Below are positions 12,701 to 26,230 of a stretch of DNA of 64,000 nucleotides, in pieces; position 1 is the stretch's first letter; each line of letters opens with the position of its first letter. The notes under the pieces were generated by a model. That model was not told where the DNA came from and did no database searches. It was given only the letters and a program-made list of their open reading frames with translations. This stretch comes from Climacteris rufus (taxonomy: Eukaryota; Chordata; Aves; Passeriformes; Climacteridae). The position numbers and the translations under genes were made by a program. The DNA lies in the NCBI GenBank assembly GCA_013398175.1, contig VZRZ01003935.1:5110-69109 (forward strand), read 5' to 3'.

Positions 12701-14429
12701 TTTTCTCAAGGGCAAATAAACTTTTCTGATACCTATTTAGAGTACATAACAATGAGTAGAGTACCATAACCTTATTTTTTATTAAACAATTAAATCTTCA
12801 AAACTCTCACCCAAATAATGGAAAACCTACATTAAATTATTTAATTTACTGAAACAGGTTCAAATTGCAACATAGACTTTCAAGAAAATTCACTAACCGC
12901 ATATTTTAGATTATATAGACAGTGATTATGTAGTGAGGCACTTTGAAAGGATGTTTCTCTTTTGCGTTAAAACCAATGTACAAAAAAATGTATGTTAGAT
13001 AGAGCTATAGAAAGAATAAATGTGTTTCTTAAGATTAATTATTAGGACAGGCAACTAGGACAGGAGAATCCCTAGATTTCTCAATTTCAGAATCAAGTAC
13101 TACTCACTGTTTTATCAAATTATTTTAGTGTAAAATGCCGAAAAGGTCTCTTGAACAGCAGCTGAATTCCATCCATCTCTTCTGTTAATTGAGTTGCCTT
13201 CCTGTAAATTATATGATTTACATTTTGGTGTACGTTGATTTTCCACTGGAAAAATGGACTGTTCTCAATACCTTCTCTTTCTAGTCACCTATAAGTTTAA
13301 CTTAAGAGAAAACACATTTCTGGGGAAAGGATTTTGTTGAACTAAATCTTCTGTGACTGCAGCAGGAATTTAAATTGGATATTCAATGGCCTTAATAAGT
13401 GCTGCTTGTGAGATGTTGTATAACATGGAAGCACTGATTCCTGCATGTGTTGTTTTTGTTTGTTTTTTTTTAATGGCAGTAGATACTGTGTTTATATAGC
13501 ATGAGGTACAAGATTTGAATGAAGCTGTTTATTACACAGGTTTGACATCTTTTTCCGAAGAACTCTCCAGTGACATGTGAAAGGAAAAGCACTGTGAAAA
13601 TCTAGGAGCTTCTGACTGACTGAGGTGCTCCTGCTCTCCCTACAAGTCATTATGGGCCAGTGTTACTTTTCTTGGGTCTTTGTACAGGGTAAGATAGATG
13701 CTCATTGTTCCAGAATAAGTAGCATATTGCTATGTTACCCAAAATTGTTCAATTGAAAATAGAGTAAGTGTCAATCCTATTACAAGATTCACTCTTTCTA
13801 TATAGGAAAGGCAATAAAAACTACTTTATAAATCCCAGTGCTGTTTGTGAATCAGATTGCAGTCTGCTAAGACATGGAAAAATGAAGGGGATTCTGGCCA
13901 TGAGGTTACCTGAGGAACTCTAATACACAAAACTACACAAACCTGTGGGTTAGACATTTTCCTGGTTAGTTAGCAATCTGCTGAAAGGTTTTGTCTTCTC
14001 ATCTTGCAGGTAAAAATGTTTGCATTTTTTTATCCTAATATTCACAGTGACACAGAAACAGAAAGTTCAAGCTGCTTCCTTTAAGTTAATTTTCACTTGT
14101 AGAGAGAACTAGAAAAAAGCCTGCACATCTTTTATTATCTGTGTAGCTGGACCTCAGCTTAATCACTTTCAACAAGCTGTGAACCTCTTCTGTGATTTCT
14201 GGACCACACCATGGCAACATTTAGTGAAACATTAAATTAAGGAAACAAATTTTCTGTATTATCATACTTTTAAAATAATCAAAGATCTAATTTAGTCCCC
14301 TCAATTCTTTGCATTTTATCATTTTATTATTTTGTGGTTATTATCCATCAGGGTAAGTTCTCTTTATTTCTGATACCAGCAGATCTGAACCTGCGTTAAA
14401 AAGGTCATAGAGGGGTGGGGCAGGAATCC
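9761..14429. other. Long AT-rich unannotated stretch
   Basis: No exon-like segment, RNA gene or recognisable transposon was found on either strand. Short T and TTTG runs occur near 13450. Confidence 0.4.
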
Positions 14430-14567
14430 ATCAGGATCACAGAAAATCCTGATTTGGGAGAGACCCACAAGGATGATAAGTCCCACTCTAAAGTGAATGG
14501 CCCATGCAGGTTACCTGTGACCTTGGCATTATTAGCATCATGCTCTAACCAACTGAGCTAATCTCAA
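14430..14567 (-). mobile_element. tRNA-Ile-derived SINE with CR1-like tail (TguSINE1-like)
   Basis: On the minus strand, 14567 down to about 14496 reads like a tRNA-Ile(AAT) gene: TTAGCTCAGTTGGTTAGAGC, then TGATGCTAATAATGCC, AAGGTCACAGG and GGGCCA. The polymerase III A box (TAGCTCAGTTGG) is intact. The B box, normally GGTTCGATCC, is damaged to GGTAACCTGC. The adjoining tail (about 14495-14430) ends in a TCTGTGATCC motif like a CR1 3' end, which would let CR1 machinery mobilise it. A tRNA-Ile head fused to a CR1 tail is the structure of the passerine SINE TguSINE1. That family name is from memory and was not checked by search. The copy is diverged and dead. Confidence 0.85.
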
Positions 14568-17080
14568 GATGGAAGACACCAAGAAATCTGACAGCTACAC
14601 CAATTCAAATGGATAAAAACCTGTAGGGAAAGTTAACAAATTCTAGTTCTAAAATTATACCTTCATTATCAGCATAATATATACACGTTTCCCATTTAAT
14701 GCAAAGATAAGTAAGTTGAGTTTGATTACCAATATACATGTATCATTACTATATCAAGATAGCAACTTTTAATGACAAGAAACATCATATGTCAGACAAG
14801 AGTTCCTTTAGGTTATTCCACTTAAAGGTCTGGAGAGCAGTGTTTCACCCACCTCAAAGAAATTACTTACTCTGTGATATGAAATTCATAGCCTTGACTT
14901 CATGTAGAAGACCAGTAAATGTAAATTACAAAAAATATTGAGTTTTCATTTGGAGAGGTATAAAAAGTTTTATGCCTGATCAGCCACTCTAACATGGAAG
15001 GAAATAGTGCTTTGCACTACAATGATCAGTATATTTAGTCTATTATTGAACTTTTGTTGTGTCATAATTAGAACTAATGCAAATATAATCAGATATTTTG
15101 AGAAAGCCAAGAGAAAATATTGTCCATCTCTCTCTCTTTAAGCAAAATGTAAAGCCACACCAGTTTCATAGCTCACAGTCTGTCTTTATACATTGTCACA
15201 AATACAACTTCATTTTCTTTTAGTGTAGTTGTTAAGCTGCCCTATGAAATGTGCTGTTGCCCAACTGGCTTGTTTTGTTTGTTTATTTGTTTTGGTTTTT
15301 TTTTTCTGAGCAGCGGAGAAGTCCTGAAACATTAAGTTTATAAATGACAGTTTTACAGACAGTTATAAAAAAACAGGTATGAGAATGCAAGTAGACAGAT
15401 AGTGTGTTAAAAGCAGAACATGACTTTTGGACAAAACAGGGTGCATCTTAATCACTTGGTGGCAAAAGCCTAATTAAACTCCACCAGTAAATGAGCATAG
15501 CACAGGCTAGGAGAGTACATGTAAGTTATCATTATGCTATGCAAGATGGCAAAGTTTACAGCCAAAATTGTAGCTTTCAAGGGAAGACTGTCAAATGTAC
15601 AGGACCTCTCAGAAGTAATGTGGGACTAAACTCAGTTCTAATTGCTTGATAAAAAAAAATGTGTAGCCTTGGGAATATTCTTTTTCTTTTTTTCCTGTGT
15701 TGTTTTCTTCTTTTCTTTTTCTAACAAAGAGATGGCTGAAACTACCAGGCTTTAAAAAGTTTTTTTTTATTTTTTTCAGGCTTTGAGCCTTTGTTTAGAG
15801 TTGAATGACCATAATATGTGATACTGCTCATGAGATAATGCCTGTTACCACCTTAACAACTCTAGTTATTCTTTTCTGCAGCTTTTATTTGTAGTAAAGA
15901 TAATAAGTTCAATTCAAAAAATTATTACTGATGATCATCAAATATATATTCCATAAACACAGATAAGGGCACTGTTTGTTTTGTAAGAGACCTGACTTTT
16001 AATAGGAATAGTTCTAGATTTTGTTCAGTGTAAAGCTAGAGAAAAGCACTTGCCCCACTTTTCTGATGAGCAGCAAAAAACAGAATTTGGCCCTTAAATC
16101 TACAGCTTTAATGACAATCCCAGACCTTTTGGTAACCCATAATGAGAACTATTGATAATGAACAGATGGGTATTTGGGTTAAACAGGGGAAATAATATAA
16201 CCCCTCATCCAATTCTGGTAACAGTAATTTTAAAGAATTTGTGTGGAATAGAAAAAACATCTATTCTCAGAAAACCCATCAAGATTATATATGCTTTTCC
16301 TTACTGCCTGCTATTCAACTTTTACTGCATCTCCAAAACAACAATCAGTGAGAAAAATAGTCTGAAAAATATTAGAAATCACCTATCTCTTTTTTTCTCA
16401 TTTTGTTGCATATTATACTGATCTTACAAGATCTCAAGACTGAGGTTTTGCAGACTTGAGGTTTGTCTGAGCTTATTTTGAGTTCTCTGTAGCTTTGTTT
16501 TCCTTGGCTTAGTTTGGCAGCATTCTTTCTAATTGATGAGGTGTCTATATCTGCTTTTCATTTTCTGCATTGTTTTGCTAATCTTTGCAGGGTACAACTG
16601 CAATTTCACACAGATAGTGGTAACAAGCAGTTGTTCTAGGCAGAATTAAATATATACAAGCCTAACACAGTGATGTAGTGTAGAGAAATACAGGTTTAGT
16701 ATGATAGCAGAGGCCTTGACACAAGTAGACAGGATGCAGCATAGAGGCTCACACACAGGAGTTGGTAAGAGATGTTGCACAGCCTTGGTCCTGGGAATTT
16801 TACACTATAAACAATCCCATCATGGTCAGTTAAAAAAATTCTACAGACACAGAGTTGGACAGATCTGACTTAATGGTGAGAGAAGTGGACAAAGAAATAC
16901 TACCTCATATATGTAGGAGGAGTAATAAATAATAAATTTGAATGTAACCTGGAGCTGCAGACCGATGAAGAAAGTTTTAAATGCATGTTAGTGGGCATGT
17001 ATAAATGACCGTAAGAGTGAGAAAAAAAAAAATGAAAAGTAGATGAGAAAAATAAATATAAAAATTGAAAATAATATGAG
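14568..17080. other. AT-rich unannotated stretch
   Basis: This stretch contains a TTTG/T-rich run (about 15274-15307) and T-rich tracts near 15680-15775. No gene is recognised. The frame at 16152-16421 has no domain and ordinary AT-rich composition. Confidence 0.4.
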
Positions 17081-17749
17081 AAAAGGAAAAGGAAAAGGAA
17101 AAGGAAAAGGAAAAGGAAAAGGAAAAGGAAAAGGAAAAGGAAAAGGAAAAGGAAAAGGAAAAGGAAAAAAGGAAAAGGAAAAGGAAAAGGAAAAGGAAAA
17201 GGAAAAGGAAAAGGAAAAGGAAAAGGAAAAGGAAAAGGAAAAGGAAAAGGAAAAGGAAAAGGAAAAGGAAAAGGAAAAGGAAAAGGAAAAGGAAAAGGAA
17301 AAGGAAAAGGAAAAGGAAAAGGAAAAGGAAAAGGAAAAGGAAAAGGAAAAGGAAAAGGAAAAGGAAAAGGAAAAGGAAAAGGAAAAGGAAAAGGAAAAGG
17401 AAAAGGAAAAGGAAAAGGAAAAGGAAAAGGAAAAGGAAAAGGAAAAGGAAAAGGAAAAGGAAAAGGAAAAGGAAAAGGAAAAGGAAAAGGAAAAGGAAAA
17501 GGAAAAGGAAAAGGAAAAGGAAAAGGAAAAGGAAAAGGAAAAGGAAAAGGAAAAGGAAAAGGAAAAGGAAAAGGAAAAGGAAAAGGAAAAGGAAAAGGAA
17601 AAGGAAAAGGAAAAGGAAAAGGAAAAGGAAAAGGAAAAGGAAAAGGAAAAGGAAAAGGAAAAGGAAAAGGAAAAGGAAAAGGAAAAGGAAAAGGAAAAGG
17701 AAAAGGAAAAGGAAAAGGAAAAGGAAAAGGAAAAGGAAAAGGAAAAAAA
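17081..17749 (+). repeat. (AAAAGG)n hexanucleotide array, about 110 units
   Basis: By counting lines, there are 14 perfect AAAAGG units, one 8-bp variant with six A's (17165-17172), then 95 more perfect units to 17742 and a short A tail. The plus strand is pure purine. Both strands are open through the array, giving Lys-Gly/Lys-Glu and Pro-Phe repeats, but these frames are a by-product of the 6-bp period. The 2-bp insertion shifts the phase, which is why the plus-strand reading changes from Lys-Gly to Lys-Glu. The tract is a perfect mirror repeat and could form triplex (H-) DNA. Confidence 0.98.
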
Positions 17750-19447
17750 TAAACCATCAACATGACACTATTCCTCCCTGCAAAAGACTCCAGATGCTGA
17801 CAACTGGCTATAACAGCACCACCAGCACCAAACCCAGTGTGAAAGTGTTGGCCCAGAGCACCAGTTAAAGGGTAAGAATAACAGCAGGAAAAGAAGTAGA
17901 AAGCAAAAGGGCAAATAAAATTTTAAAGGTGTTATTGCTGTTATTGAGACATTTTCTGTGTATAATGCTTCTATCAGCTTTATAATTCTTTGTTTCTCTA
18001 AAATAATTTGGTATAGACTAATGATGATTTTTTAATTAGACTGTTATGATTTCCATGATACTAACCACTAAAGTCTCAGTTTTACTTACATAAATGGATG
18101 CTGTTCTTCCTCTTTGCCCATAAAAGGATTTTGAAAATAATGTGCTATTCAATTAATTTTCATATTAATTAAAATCTTCTATTATTTATACTCATTAGGT
18201 GTTAAAGGCTTCCGTCTGACACTGAAATTTTATTGTTATGACTGCATTACAAATTGAACAGCAAGAGCCACTGGAACTTAATTGTTTATATGGCTAAGAT
18301 ATTAGAATAATTCCCAACATTATCTAAGCCTGGGCCACACATCGTTTTTCCAAACACTCTCAGTTAACAGTTCAGGATTTTAATGGATAAGAGAGCTTTT
18401 TCACTAAGTATTTAGCTATACATTTTGGATAGTAGAAGAGTGTGATAAAATGGAAAAGGTATACCCCTGAGACCTGAAGCCCAGTTTGGTGCAGTGTAGC
18501 TGTGTAACCTCAGTTTTGCTCAGAATGTTGTTAGGTAGACATAAAGAATAGCTTAAAAGTTGGAAGAGAAAAGTTACTGGAATGAAAAGATATACAACCT
18601 AGGAAAAATAAAATAGCAACAAAACGGTATAAAGGATCAGCCTGTTCTAAGGGTACAGCCATACCTCACACAACTGGCACATGCCTGGCAAGCAGAGACC
18701 TGTCTCATCCCAAGTGCTGAGCATATGAATATAATATTAACTTAATAGCACACCATTCCTAGCTAACTAGTGTATATACTTGCCAATGAATAATTGCTGT
18801 GTTAATAATTAATTCTTAAGTTTTATCTTTGTGAGTGTCTCTGTGTAAGGTGAAGATACATAAAGAAAAAAGACCCAGAGAAGGAGAGCTGCAGGTGGTG
18901 CAGCTGCTCAAGGCTTTTGCTGGCCTCCATGCTGGGAGTGGACATAGAAATGCTGCGTTTTAAATGACAGACTATTTTTCTCAATATGCTTAAGAAAATG
19001 CTTCTCAGCTAAGTTACTTACAACCTACCTATTCTATTAACTTCAAAGTATGATGTAGAGCTGGTGAGGGTGACAGGTTTCATCCTGACAGCTTCAGAAA
19101 ATTAATTTCTTTGCGTGCTCACAGGTCTGTAACAAAAATTGCTCACCACCTGTGCTTTCTTAGTCAGGCTTGACCCTTATATAGGACGTAGATAGTAGAG
19201 AGTTCAGTTTAAGTGAGTTTTCAAAGCTCTTGCTGTCTGAGTCTGGCAATTAGGGAAAGTGTGGTGCTGGTGAGTTTGTAACATTGGAGCTCAAACTGAA
19301 AATCTCTGATGTATAAACCACTGAAATTAATTAGATAAGAGCAGCTTTTAATTCCTACTGAGCTGGGTGGAAGTCAAACCCTACAAGTAAGATTATCTTC
19401 TTTATTATTAATAAATTGTCCAGTTAGTAATAATTTAGTAATTGGTT

Positions 19448-19472
19448 AAAAACAAACAAACAAAAAAACCCC
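19448..19472. repeat. (CAAA)n microsatellite
   Basis: Three CAAA units are followed by an A run. Confidence 0.7.
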
Positions 19473-19693
19473 TCTAGAATTTAAAAATTGCGAGGTAAAT
19501 TCATCAAATCAAACTTTCTGTACTTTTGAAATTAAATAGGCAAATATTTATCTATCTGGGCACAAAGACAATATCTTCCATGTCGCATGTAAGCATACTC
19601 AGTTATGCTATGCCCTGCTTCAATTTTCTAATTATAGAAGTGGTTTTTGGTTCTCCTTTGTAGAAATAGTAACATTAAAAATACAACCTGGCA

Positions 19694-19721
19694 AATATAT
19701 ATATATATATATATTTTTTTT
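19694..19721. repeat. (TA)n microsatellite with T tract
   Basis: About nine TA units run directly into a T tract. Confidence 0.85.
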
Positions 19722-21655
19722 ACTATAAAACAATGTGGACAATTTCAAGGATAATTTTCACAGGAAAGTGAGGAACTCTTGCTTTGAAACCACATAAATT
19801 AAACATGTCTAAAGAAGCTTTGTTGAAAAAGCAATCTTTATTCTTCATTCCCATTTCAGGAATTATAAAAGAGAACATTTCTCAGACCAAACCACACAGC
19901 AACAGAGAATAATGCAACAATCTGTTATTTTGAATTTACTAATTACATAACTGAGACATTACATTCATGATCTGTGTCTGCCTTGCAGGTATTTCTTTCA
20001 TATTAGAAGTATGCAATGAACGTGATTATTTTCTTCTACAAAAGTGAAGAGGAACTAACAAAGCCACATGTTTTATTAATAAATTGAGAGCACACACTTC
20101 AGCTGCCCTCATAACAACTAGGGACACTTGAGTTACCTTTTCAAAATATAACATAATAGGGTTTCAGGTTAATTAATTGGTCTGAATAAAATCTCATGAC
20201 ACACCTTTTATCTCGAACACAGTAACTGGTCACTAAAATAAATCCTTTTTACTACTGGAATATTTTATGGGGCTTGTTCCATTTCAAACTACATATAATA
20301 TGAAGTTAGTATACTACTTTGTTCATCATTATGAGATATAGGGTTTTCTATTGATTTTGAAATGGCATTAAATTACTAAATCTAGTAGGATATACCTCAA
20401 CAGGACATATTCTATTTCAGGATGTATGCCCTATTTGTTGATCCATGTGTTTTCTCTAAGGAACATGAGTACCACATCAAGACCTGCAGAAAATCTATTT
20501 CCTCACAGCCTCTGGATTCCAGTGTTTTGCTCTGACTCTGGATTATGGATATGAAGTGCTGACATTGATCTCTGAGACTTGAGCATTACACAGAATTTTT
20601 TGTGCTAGAGGCATACATGAAAAACTGCTCCCAAAAACTATCTCTGGATCTATGTGTAAGCAAGCTATCTTAATATTCTTTTTAAACTCCAACTAACACT
20701 ATTGCACGGAAAAAAGAAACATTCTTTTTTCAGCATAAAGAATCAGCATATTTCTTACAGGTACTCTGAACAACACAAGTTACTTCAGTGCTTCACATCA
20801 TTCCTCTCTAAAATTCTGTGATGGTGACAGAGAAAATAACAGAAATGAAAGGACCATTTTACAGCCCAGAATGACTTAGTTTTTGTAGCAGGTAACTAAA
20901 GTGGAGAAACTCTGAGCTAAGATACAGCATGAAGTTTAAACAAAATTTCTACAAGGTCTACTGAGATTTATTCCCAGTACAATGAGTAAACCTGGCATAC
21001 CCAGATTTGGCACACTGTATCAAGTGTAAGGCTATGCTTTGAAAGATAGGAACACCATTTCTGTTATTTTCAAAGGAGGAGAAACAGAAACTGAGATCTC
21101 AACAACCTGCAAGCAGAATGTTTGTTAAGACAGTTAGACCTGTATTTAAAGCCGGACTAAAGCTGCATCATAGTATGGCTATAAATTGTGCAGTGTGTGA
21201 TGAAAAAAGAGAGTAAAATATAAATATAAAATGAGGACAGAAAGAGAAGTCTATAGAAAAGAATTTTCCTTAAAAGCCTTGTGTGTTCTAGTTGCTGCTT
21301 AGAGATTAAATGTTCCTTTTTCTTCCATGTTCTCTGCAACTTCGGATTTCCAATATTTGGCAAGGTTTAATTTTAGGAACAGGGTGTAGTCAATTAGAAA
21401 TTTATATCCCTTTTATTGAAGGAACAAGATCAGAAAGTTAATATTCCCGTAATGGGGGAAATCTCTGGTCTTATGGGACATCCATATCTATATGTACGCA
21501 AAACATTGATTGGAACTTCTTTTGTGATGTCATATAAAAGTGATGGCTAACACAGTCAATGAATATATGGTAGATATTGCAGGATATCTGTTTCTTTTGG
21601 GTTTTATTTGGTTGGCTGGTTCAGGTTTTGTTGGGGTTTTTTTGGAGAAGTGATT

Positions 21656-21676
21656 TGATTGGTTGGTTGGTTTGGT
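21656..21676. repeat. (TTGG)n short microsatellite
   Basis: GATTGGTTGGTTGGTTTGG lies downstream of other T/G-rich sequence from 21590. Confidence 0.6.
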
Positions 21677-21725
21677 GTTTTACGTGTGATAATAATAAAA
21701 AGAAATATTTTTAATTGATTCTAAC

Positions 21726-21744
21726 TTAATTAATTAATTAATTC
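21726..21744. repeat. (TTAA)n microsatellite
   Basis: Four to five TTAA units. The run is also self-complementary. Confidence 0.7.
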
Positions 21745-24700
21745 TAATAATTTCATTACAAATTTCATATCCTAGATTATGGGTTTCAGGTTAATGCCTC
21801 TCTGCTGTTGAAAGACAGCATCTAAATCAACAAATCTCTTTACAACAATATCTATTTGTATTCACAGTGAAACACAGTTCATAGGAAATACTTATTCACT
21901 ATCTCGAGGACAGAATATGTTTCCACAATAGTCTGCTAGCAGTACGCTGGCAGATGCACCACTTAAGAAAGCTGAAATTATTGCCTGTTACTGAGCACAG
22001 GCACACTGAATATGTTTTGGTTGCTTCTGAGTATCTTTCCTCCTAAAGTGTTGCAGTGTTAACTTCAAATAGACTACAAAATCTTCAAGCCACTATCCAG
22101 TACTGTTGAATAAGGTTACAATTTTTTTATGTATATTGTATGCTTGAGTCAATGTTCCCTTCAGTTGCTCAACATAGTCTGTGCTACAGGTACATCCAAA
22201 AAGAGATTTTTAATATCAGTAACCTCTAAAGTGAAAAAAGTTTACTTTTTCCAGTACCCTGAAAATATCTTTCCTCATTAGCAGAACACCGTATTTTTTC
22301 TATAAACGTAAATCAGTGGGAAATTGATATATCTAGGCCTCGATTTTACTGTTAGAGTTTAATTCAAAAACAGTGCTTTCAGAATGACTCACACCTACTC
22401 CAAGGAATTGTTCTGCCAATTGACAGTAACAAAAGGACTAAGAACTTTGTACAATGGCTCTACAAATGTTGGCGTGGTCCAAGAAGATTTTAAAGGAATG
22501 CTTGTATTCTTCATTGTCTCTTGGAGAGCTTAGATATCTCTAAGAGAGAAAGATTAAATTATCAAAGTATCATTGCTTTCAAGAAAGACATTTGTATGAC
22601 TTTTACTGAATGAGCAATTCTTTTACTTTAAACCAAAGACTCTCAGCTGCTAAAATAAATAATGTATCTTCTTCAGTGTCAAGTCACAAGTGTAAGAAAA
22701 AAATAGGGTTTTGATTTTTATTTTTCTTTTAGAATTGCAGAATTAATATGCTATGAACATTTGCAGAACCATAACAGAACTGATTTATGTGGCATTAAAT
22801 ATTTCAAACAACTGTCTGGAAACAATGCCCTCAGGTAGTCGCTGTACTAGCCAGCTACCATGTCAAGAGTAATGTAATTCCCACAAGTGCTGTTTCCCGA
22901 AATACTACTTTTTTTAACGTGACAGCAAACGCATTGTGACAGACATGTTTGATGGAAACAGAGCAAAACTGTTTATTTTTTATGAAGTCCTTGTAGCAAT
23001 GATTTTTTAACGAATTGGGAATCAGCACAGATATTACCAGATATTTTAATATTTCTGAATCGATATAGTCATTTCTTCAAAGATGACCAGAATACAGATG
23101 TGTCATCTTTCAATCATTTCTTTTAGTATTATTCAAGCAATTATGTAATATTTGATTGAAGCAATAAAAATGCTTTCTCATTCTGTCCCATTTCTCCTTT
23201 TCTCATTCAGTCTAGACTGATTGATCAGAGCCAGCTTGTGTCTAATTTAAAATCTATATAAAATGCAGAACACACTATCAATTTCAGAAGTCAAAGATGC
23301 AGGTAATATCTCAGCATGATAATAGTACAGAAATTCAGATTTAAGCTTTTCTTGTGGTTTCAGGTAGTGTATTAGTTTTTAGTTTAATTTGCTGTCAAGC
23401 AAGAAAAATACAATATTTAAATAAGATCAATATTCAAGTCTGTCACTAACTTGAAAAAAAAGATACAAAACTGATGCACAGTAGAGTCAAATTCTGGTAT
23501 TATTTTACTCAGATTTACCTACAGTTTGCTTTTGTAATTCACTGCTGATTACACTAGTATAAATGAAATTAAATATTAACTCCAGGGAGTACAGGGATCT
23601 AATTATAAATAAAAGAATTTTTCAGGCAGTGAGCATGGGTAGGACATATTTTTATACCTGTTGGTTATTAAAAGCTCACAAAAATGTGGATCAAAGAAAT
23701 CATGCTGTCAAAAGAAGTTCTAAGTGAAATGATGTGGGGCTTCAAGGAATGAATAAAGGACAGTAAGACAAGAAAAGAAAAAGGATGAATTTACATAGGA
23801 TCATTGTAAGAATCTGCTGAGAATATAAAGCTAAGAGTCCCACAGAATATCATTCTCATTCACAAGTTTCATGGTCTTAGGACTTTTAAAAAATACATTA
23901 ACATTTAAAATACATCATTCTACTGCCAGCATGCCATAAGGAAGAAAAAGAACACCCACAGTCACTGCGGTAGGCTTTGCTTCTCCATAATAGTGCATAC
24001 GAAGAATATGTTGATATTTGAAGTTATCCTTATATTTACGTGCTTGCTCTAGAATCAGTTTTGCTTGTCTGCTTGTTTGCTGTTTCAGTTTCTGCTTGGC
24101 AATTTTATATTGTTTGTATGTTTTTCCTTGCTCGGAACCCCTCTTTGTTCAGTGCAAACTTACCTTGGCATTTCATTTAATGAACAGTGAATTAAAAATG
24201 TGTGACACTTCCATCTTGTCTTTTTAGGTTCTAGACATAATTTCCATTCTTCACAATGACTAAAATAAGCAATGGAAGCGTAATATATTACTTCTGTTTT
24301 GCTATAGCCTAATTTTCCGTTTCAGCCTCAGGATGTGAAATCAACAAGTTGCACGTGGAAGCAATGAAAGATTTCACTTCTGCCAGAATGTCATTGCTGT
24401 GCCTTGCTTATTACACAGATTCAGGGACTGTTTAAAAATTAATAAATCAGTTCAGGTGATACTATGTATGTTTTCTAATCCACTCAGTTTCCATAGATAG
24501 GTTTTGTGTGAAGCAATAAAACATAATTCCATTTTTTTTCTACAGTAATTTTAAATTTTAGTCATCAATTATTAATTGTACTTATTTTTGTAATTTTCTT
24601 CCTCCAGGGTAGACTTTCAAGGTGGTTAAGACTCAGCAGGATTTTTTTTTTGCCATGTCTTAACTTCCTTTTCCAGCTAAAAAAAAATGAGATCCAAAGA

Positions 24701-25735
24701 AACATGTAATTCATTACCAGCCTTAGGATAAGACTCTAGAAAAGAAACACTCCCATATTTAGCTGCTGGCAGAAAAAGTTTGCATAAATCAATGATGAAA
24801 ATCAGTCTTGGAGAGAGGGTACTCAGATGGAAATGTAAAGAGATTAAAGGGGCAGTATGAATTACACATTCAGTGGAATCTATAGTTACACAAAAACAAA
24901 GAACAAAGGTGAATCATTTGGAGTGATCTTTTAGCAAAATTGTGGATAGGCAACAACATTTCCTAAGAGGCATATTCAAAGTTGTATTTCAGGAAGGAGT
25001 ACAAATTCAGAGCATTGCCGGTAGAATGTAAAGATTAAAACTAAACATTTTATTGGAGGTCAGGGTAATCTATTTTAGTAGCACTAGCACTCAGTTAAAC
25101 TGCAGTGCATTTGTTGGCAGGTGAAGTTTTGGGTCATCTATTGTCTAAATGAGAATAGGTTTCTCTCGCAGGCATTGAAATAACTTGTTTCTCAATGACA
25201 ATGAAGGCAGTTTCCTGTAACACTCACTATGGTCACATTCCTTACCTCACAATGATTTTTGATGAGTCACCTTAAAAAGTCTATATTTACTATGGATTTT
25301 ACTGACTAAAGAAAAAGAATTTTAAATTTAGCAGGCTACCTCAAGTACACCAACCTCTGGTTTCACTCCTACCAACCTTATGTTTATAACTCTGAGTCAT
25401 TCTCTTTGAGCAAATGATGCATGATCTCTGTTGATTGTTGTGTTAATATGCATTGCTAGTGTTGTTGTGGTTTGGCATATTTAGATTCACTTTCCCATCT
25501 TGGCAAAAACTGAAATGAATGCTTAACATTGATGAGATGTGTAAGTTTACCAGAAATGCTTGGGATTTTTTTTGGTATATTTGTGTGCAATGAATAACTA
25601 TGCGCAGCTAAGAACAATTTCCTGATAACTCACAAAAAGATAACTGTCACCTGCTTATGTATTCTGGATGCGTATTTTCATGCATTTAAACATCATCAGA
25701 CTGGATAATTAAAGAGTTTTGAAAATTATCAGAAT

Positions 25736-26230
25736 TTAACTAATTTGAGTTGACCAATTTGTTTGATACCTAACAAACGTAGATGATCTAGCTTTCAGGA
25801 GTTTGTCCATCGCTGTTTTCCACTGTCTCAGGCTGGGGCATGTGAAGAACACTGTGGGGAGCATCCAGCATCTTGTCTTTGTCCTGGAGGCCACACAGAA
25901 CCAAACTGAGGTGGTGAACACCTTTTGTGTGCAAAGCACTTGCTCTTTTTTTTGTATGATTTTCTTATTAATACTGCTGCTGTTACTGTGTGGAGTTTTT
26001 TCCATTGCATTTTGCTTTCAGTAATTCAGTAAATTTTCTCAACCCATAGTCTGTGTCTTTGTCCCTCTCTTGCCACAGAGGACAGAGGGAAGGAAAATGG
26101 CTTATCCCAACAGAATGGCAGATGCCCATCTGTCCACAGCTGAACCAGTGTTTTTAGGTGGCATGGGAAAACTAGAAAATTTGGGAAGTTGTTCCAATAA
26201 ATAACTAGCCATATACTAGAGCACAATAAA
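25736..26230. other. GC-richer segment of unknown origin
   Basis: About 25800-25925 is clearly less AT-rich than its surroundings and is open in several frames on both strands (plus 25803-26024, minus 25736-26005). The plus frame gives a leucine/valine-rich peptide that I do not recognise. There is no splice structure, upstream promoter or known motif. It may be a decayed retroelement piece, an old pseudogene or unique sequence. Confidence 0.3.

Larger units (their letters stand above)
17750..25735. other. Long AT-rich unannotated stretch
   Basis: No gene or transposon is recognised. Simple repeats in it are listed separately (19448, 19695, 21656, 21726). Confidence 0.4.

Noticed and set aside
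14496..14567. Functional tRNA-Ile gene on the minus strand
   Set aside because: The B box and T arm are disrupted, acceptor pairing is lost, and the body continues into a CR1-like tail, so it is a SINE copy.
16900..17765. Two long open frames (287 codons minus, 240 codons plus) of Pro-Phe or Lys-Glu/Lys-Gly repeats
   Set aside because: They are produced by the 6-bp periodic AAAAGG array, which has no stop codon in these frames on either strand. They do not represent genes.
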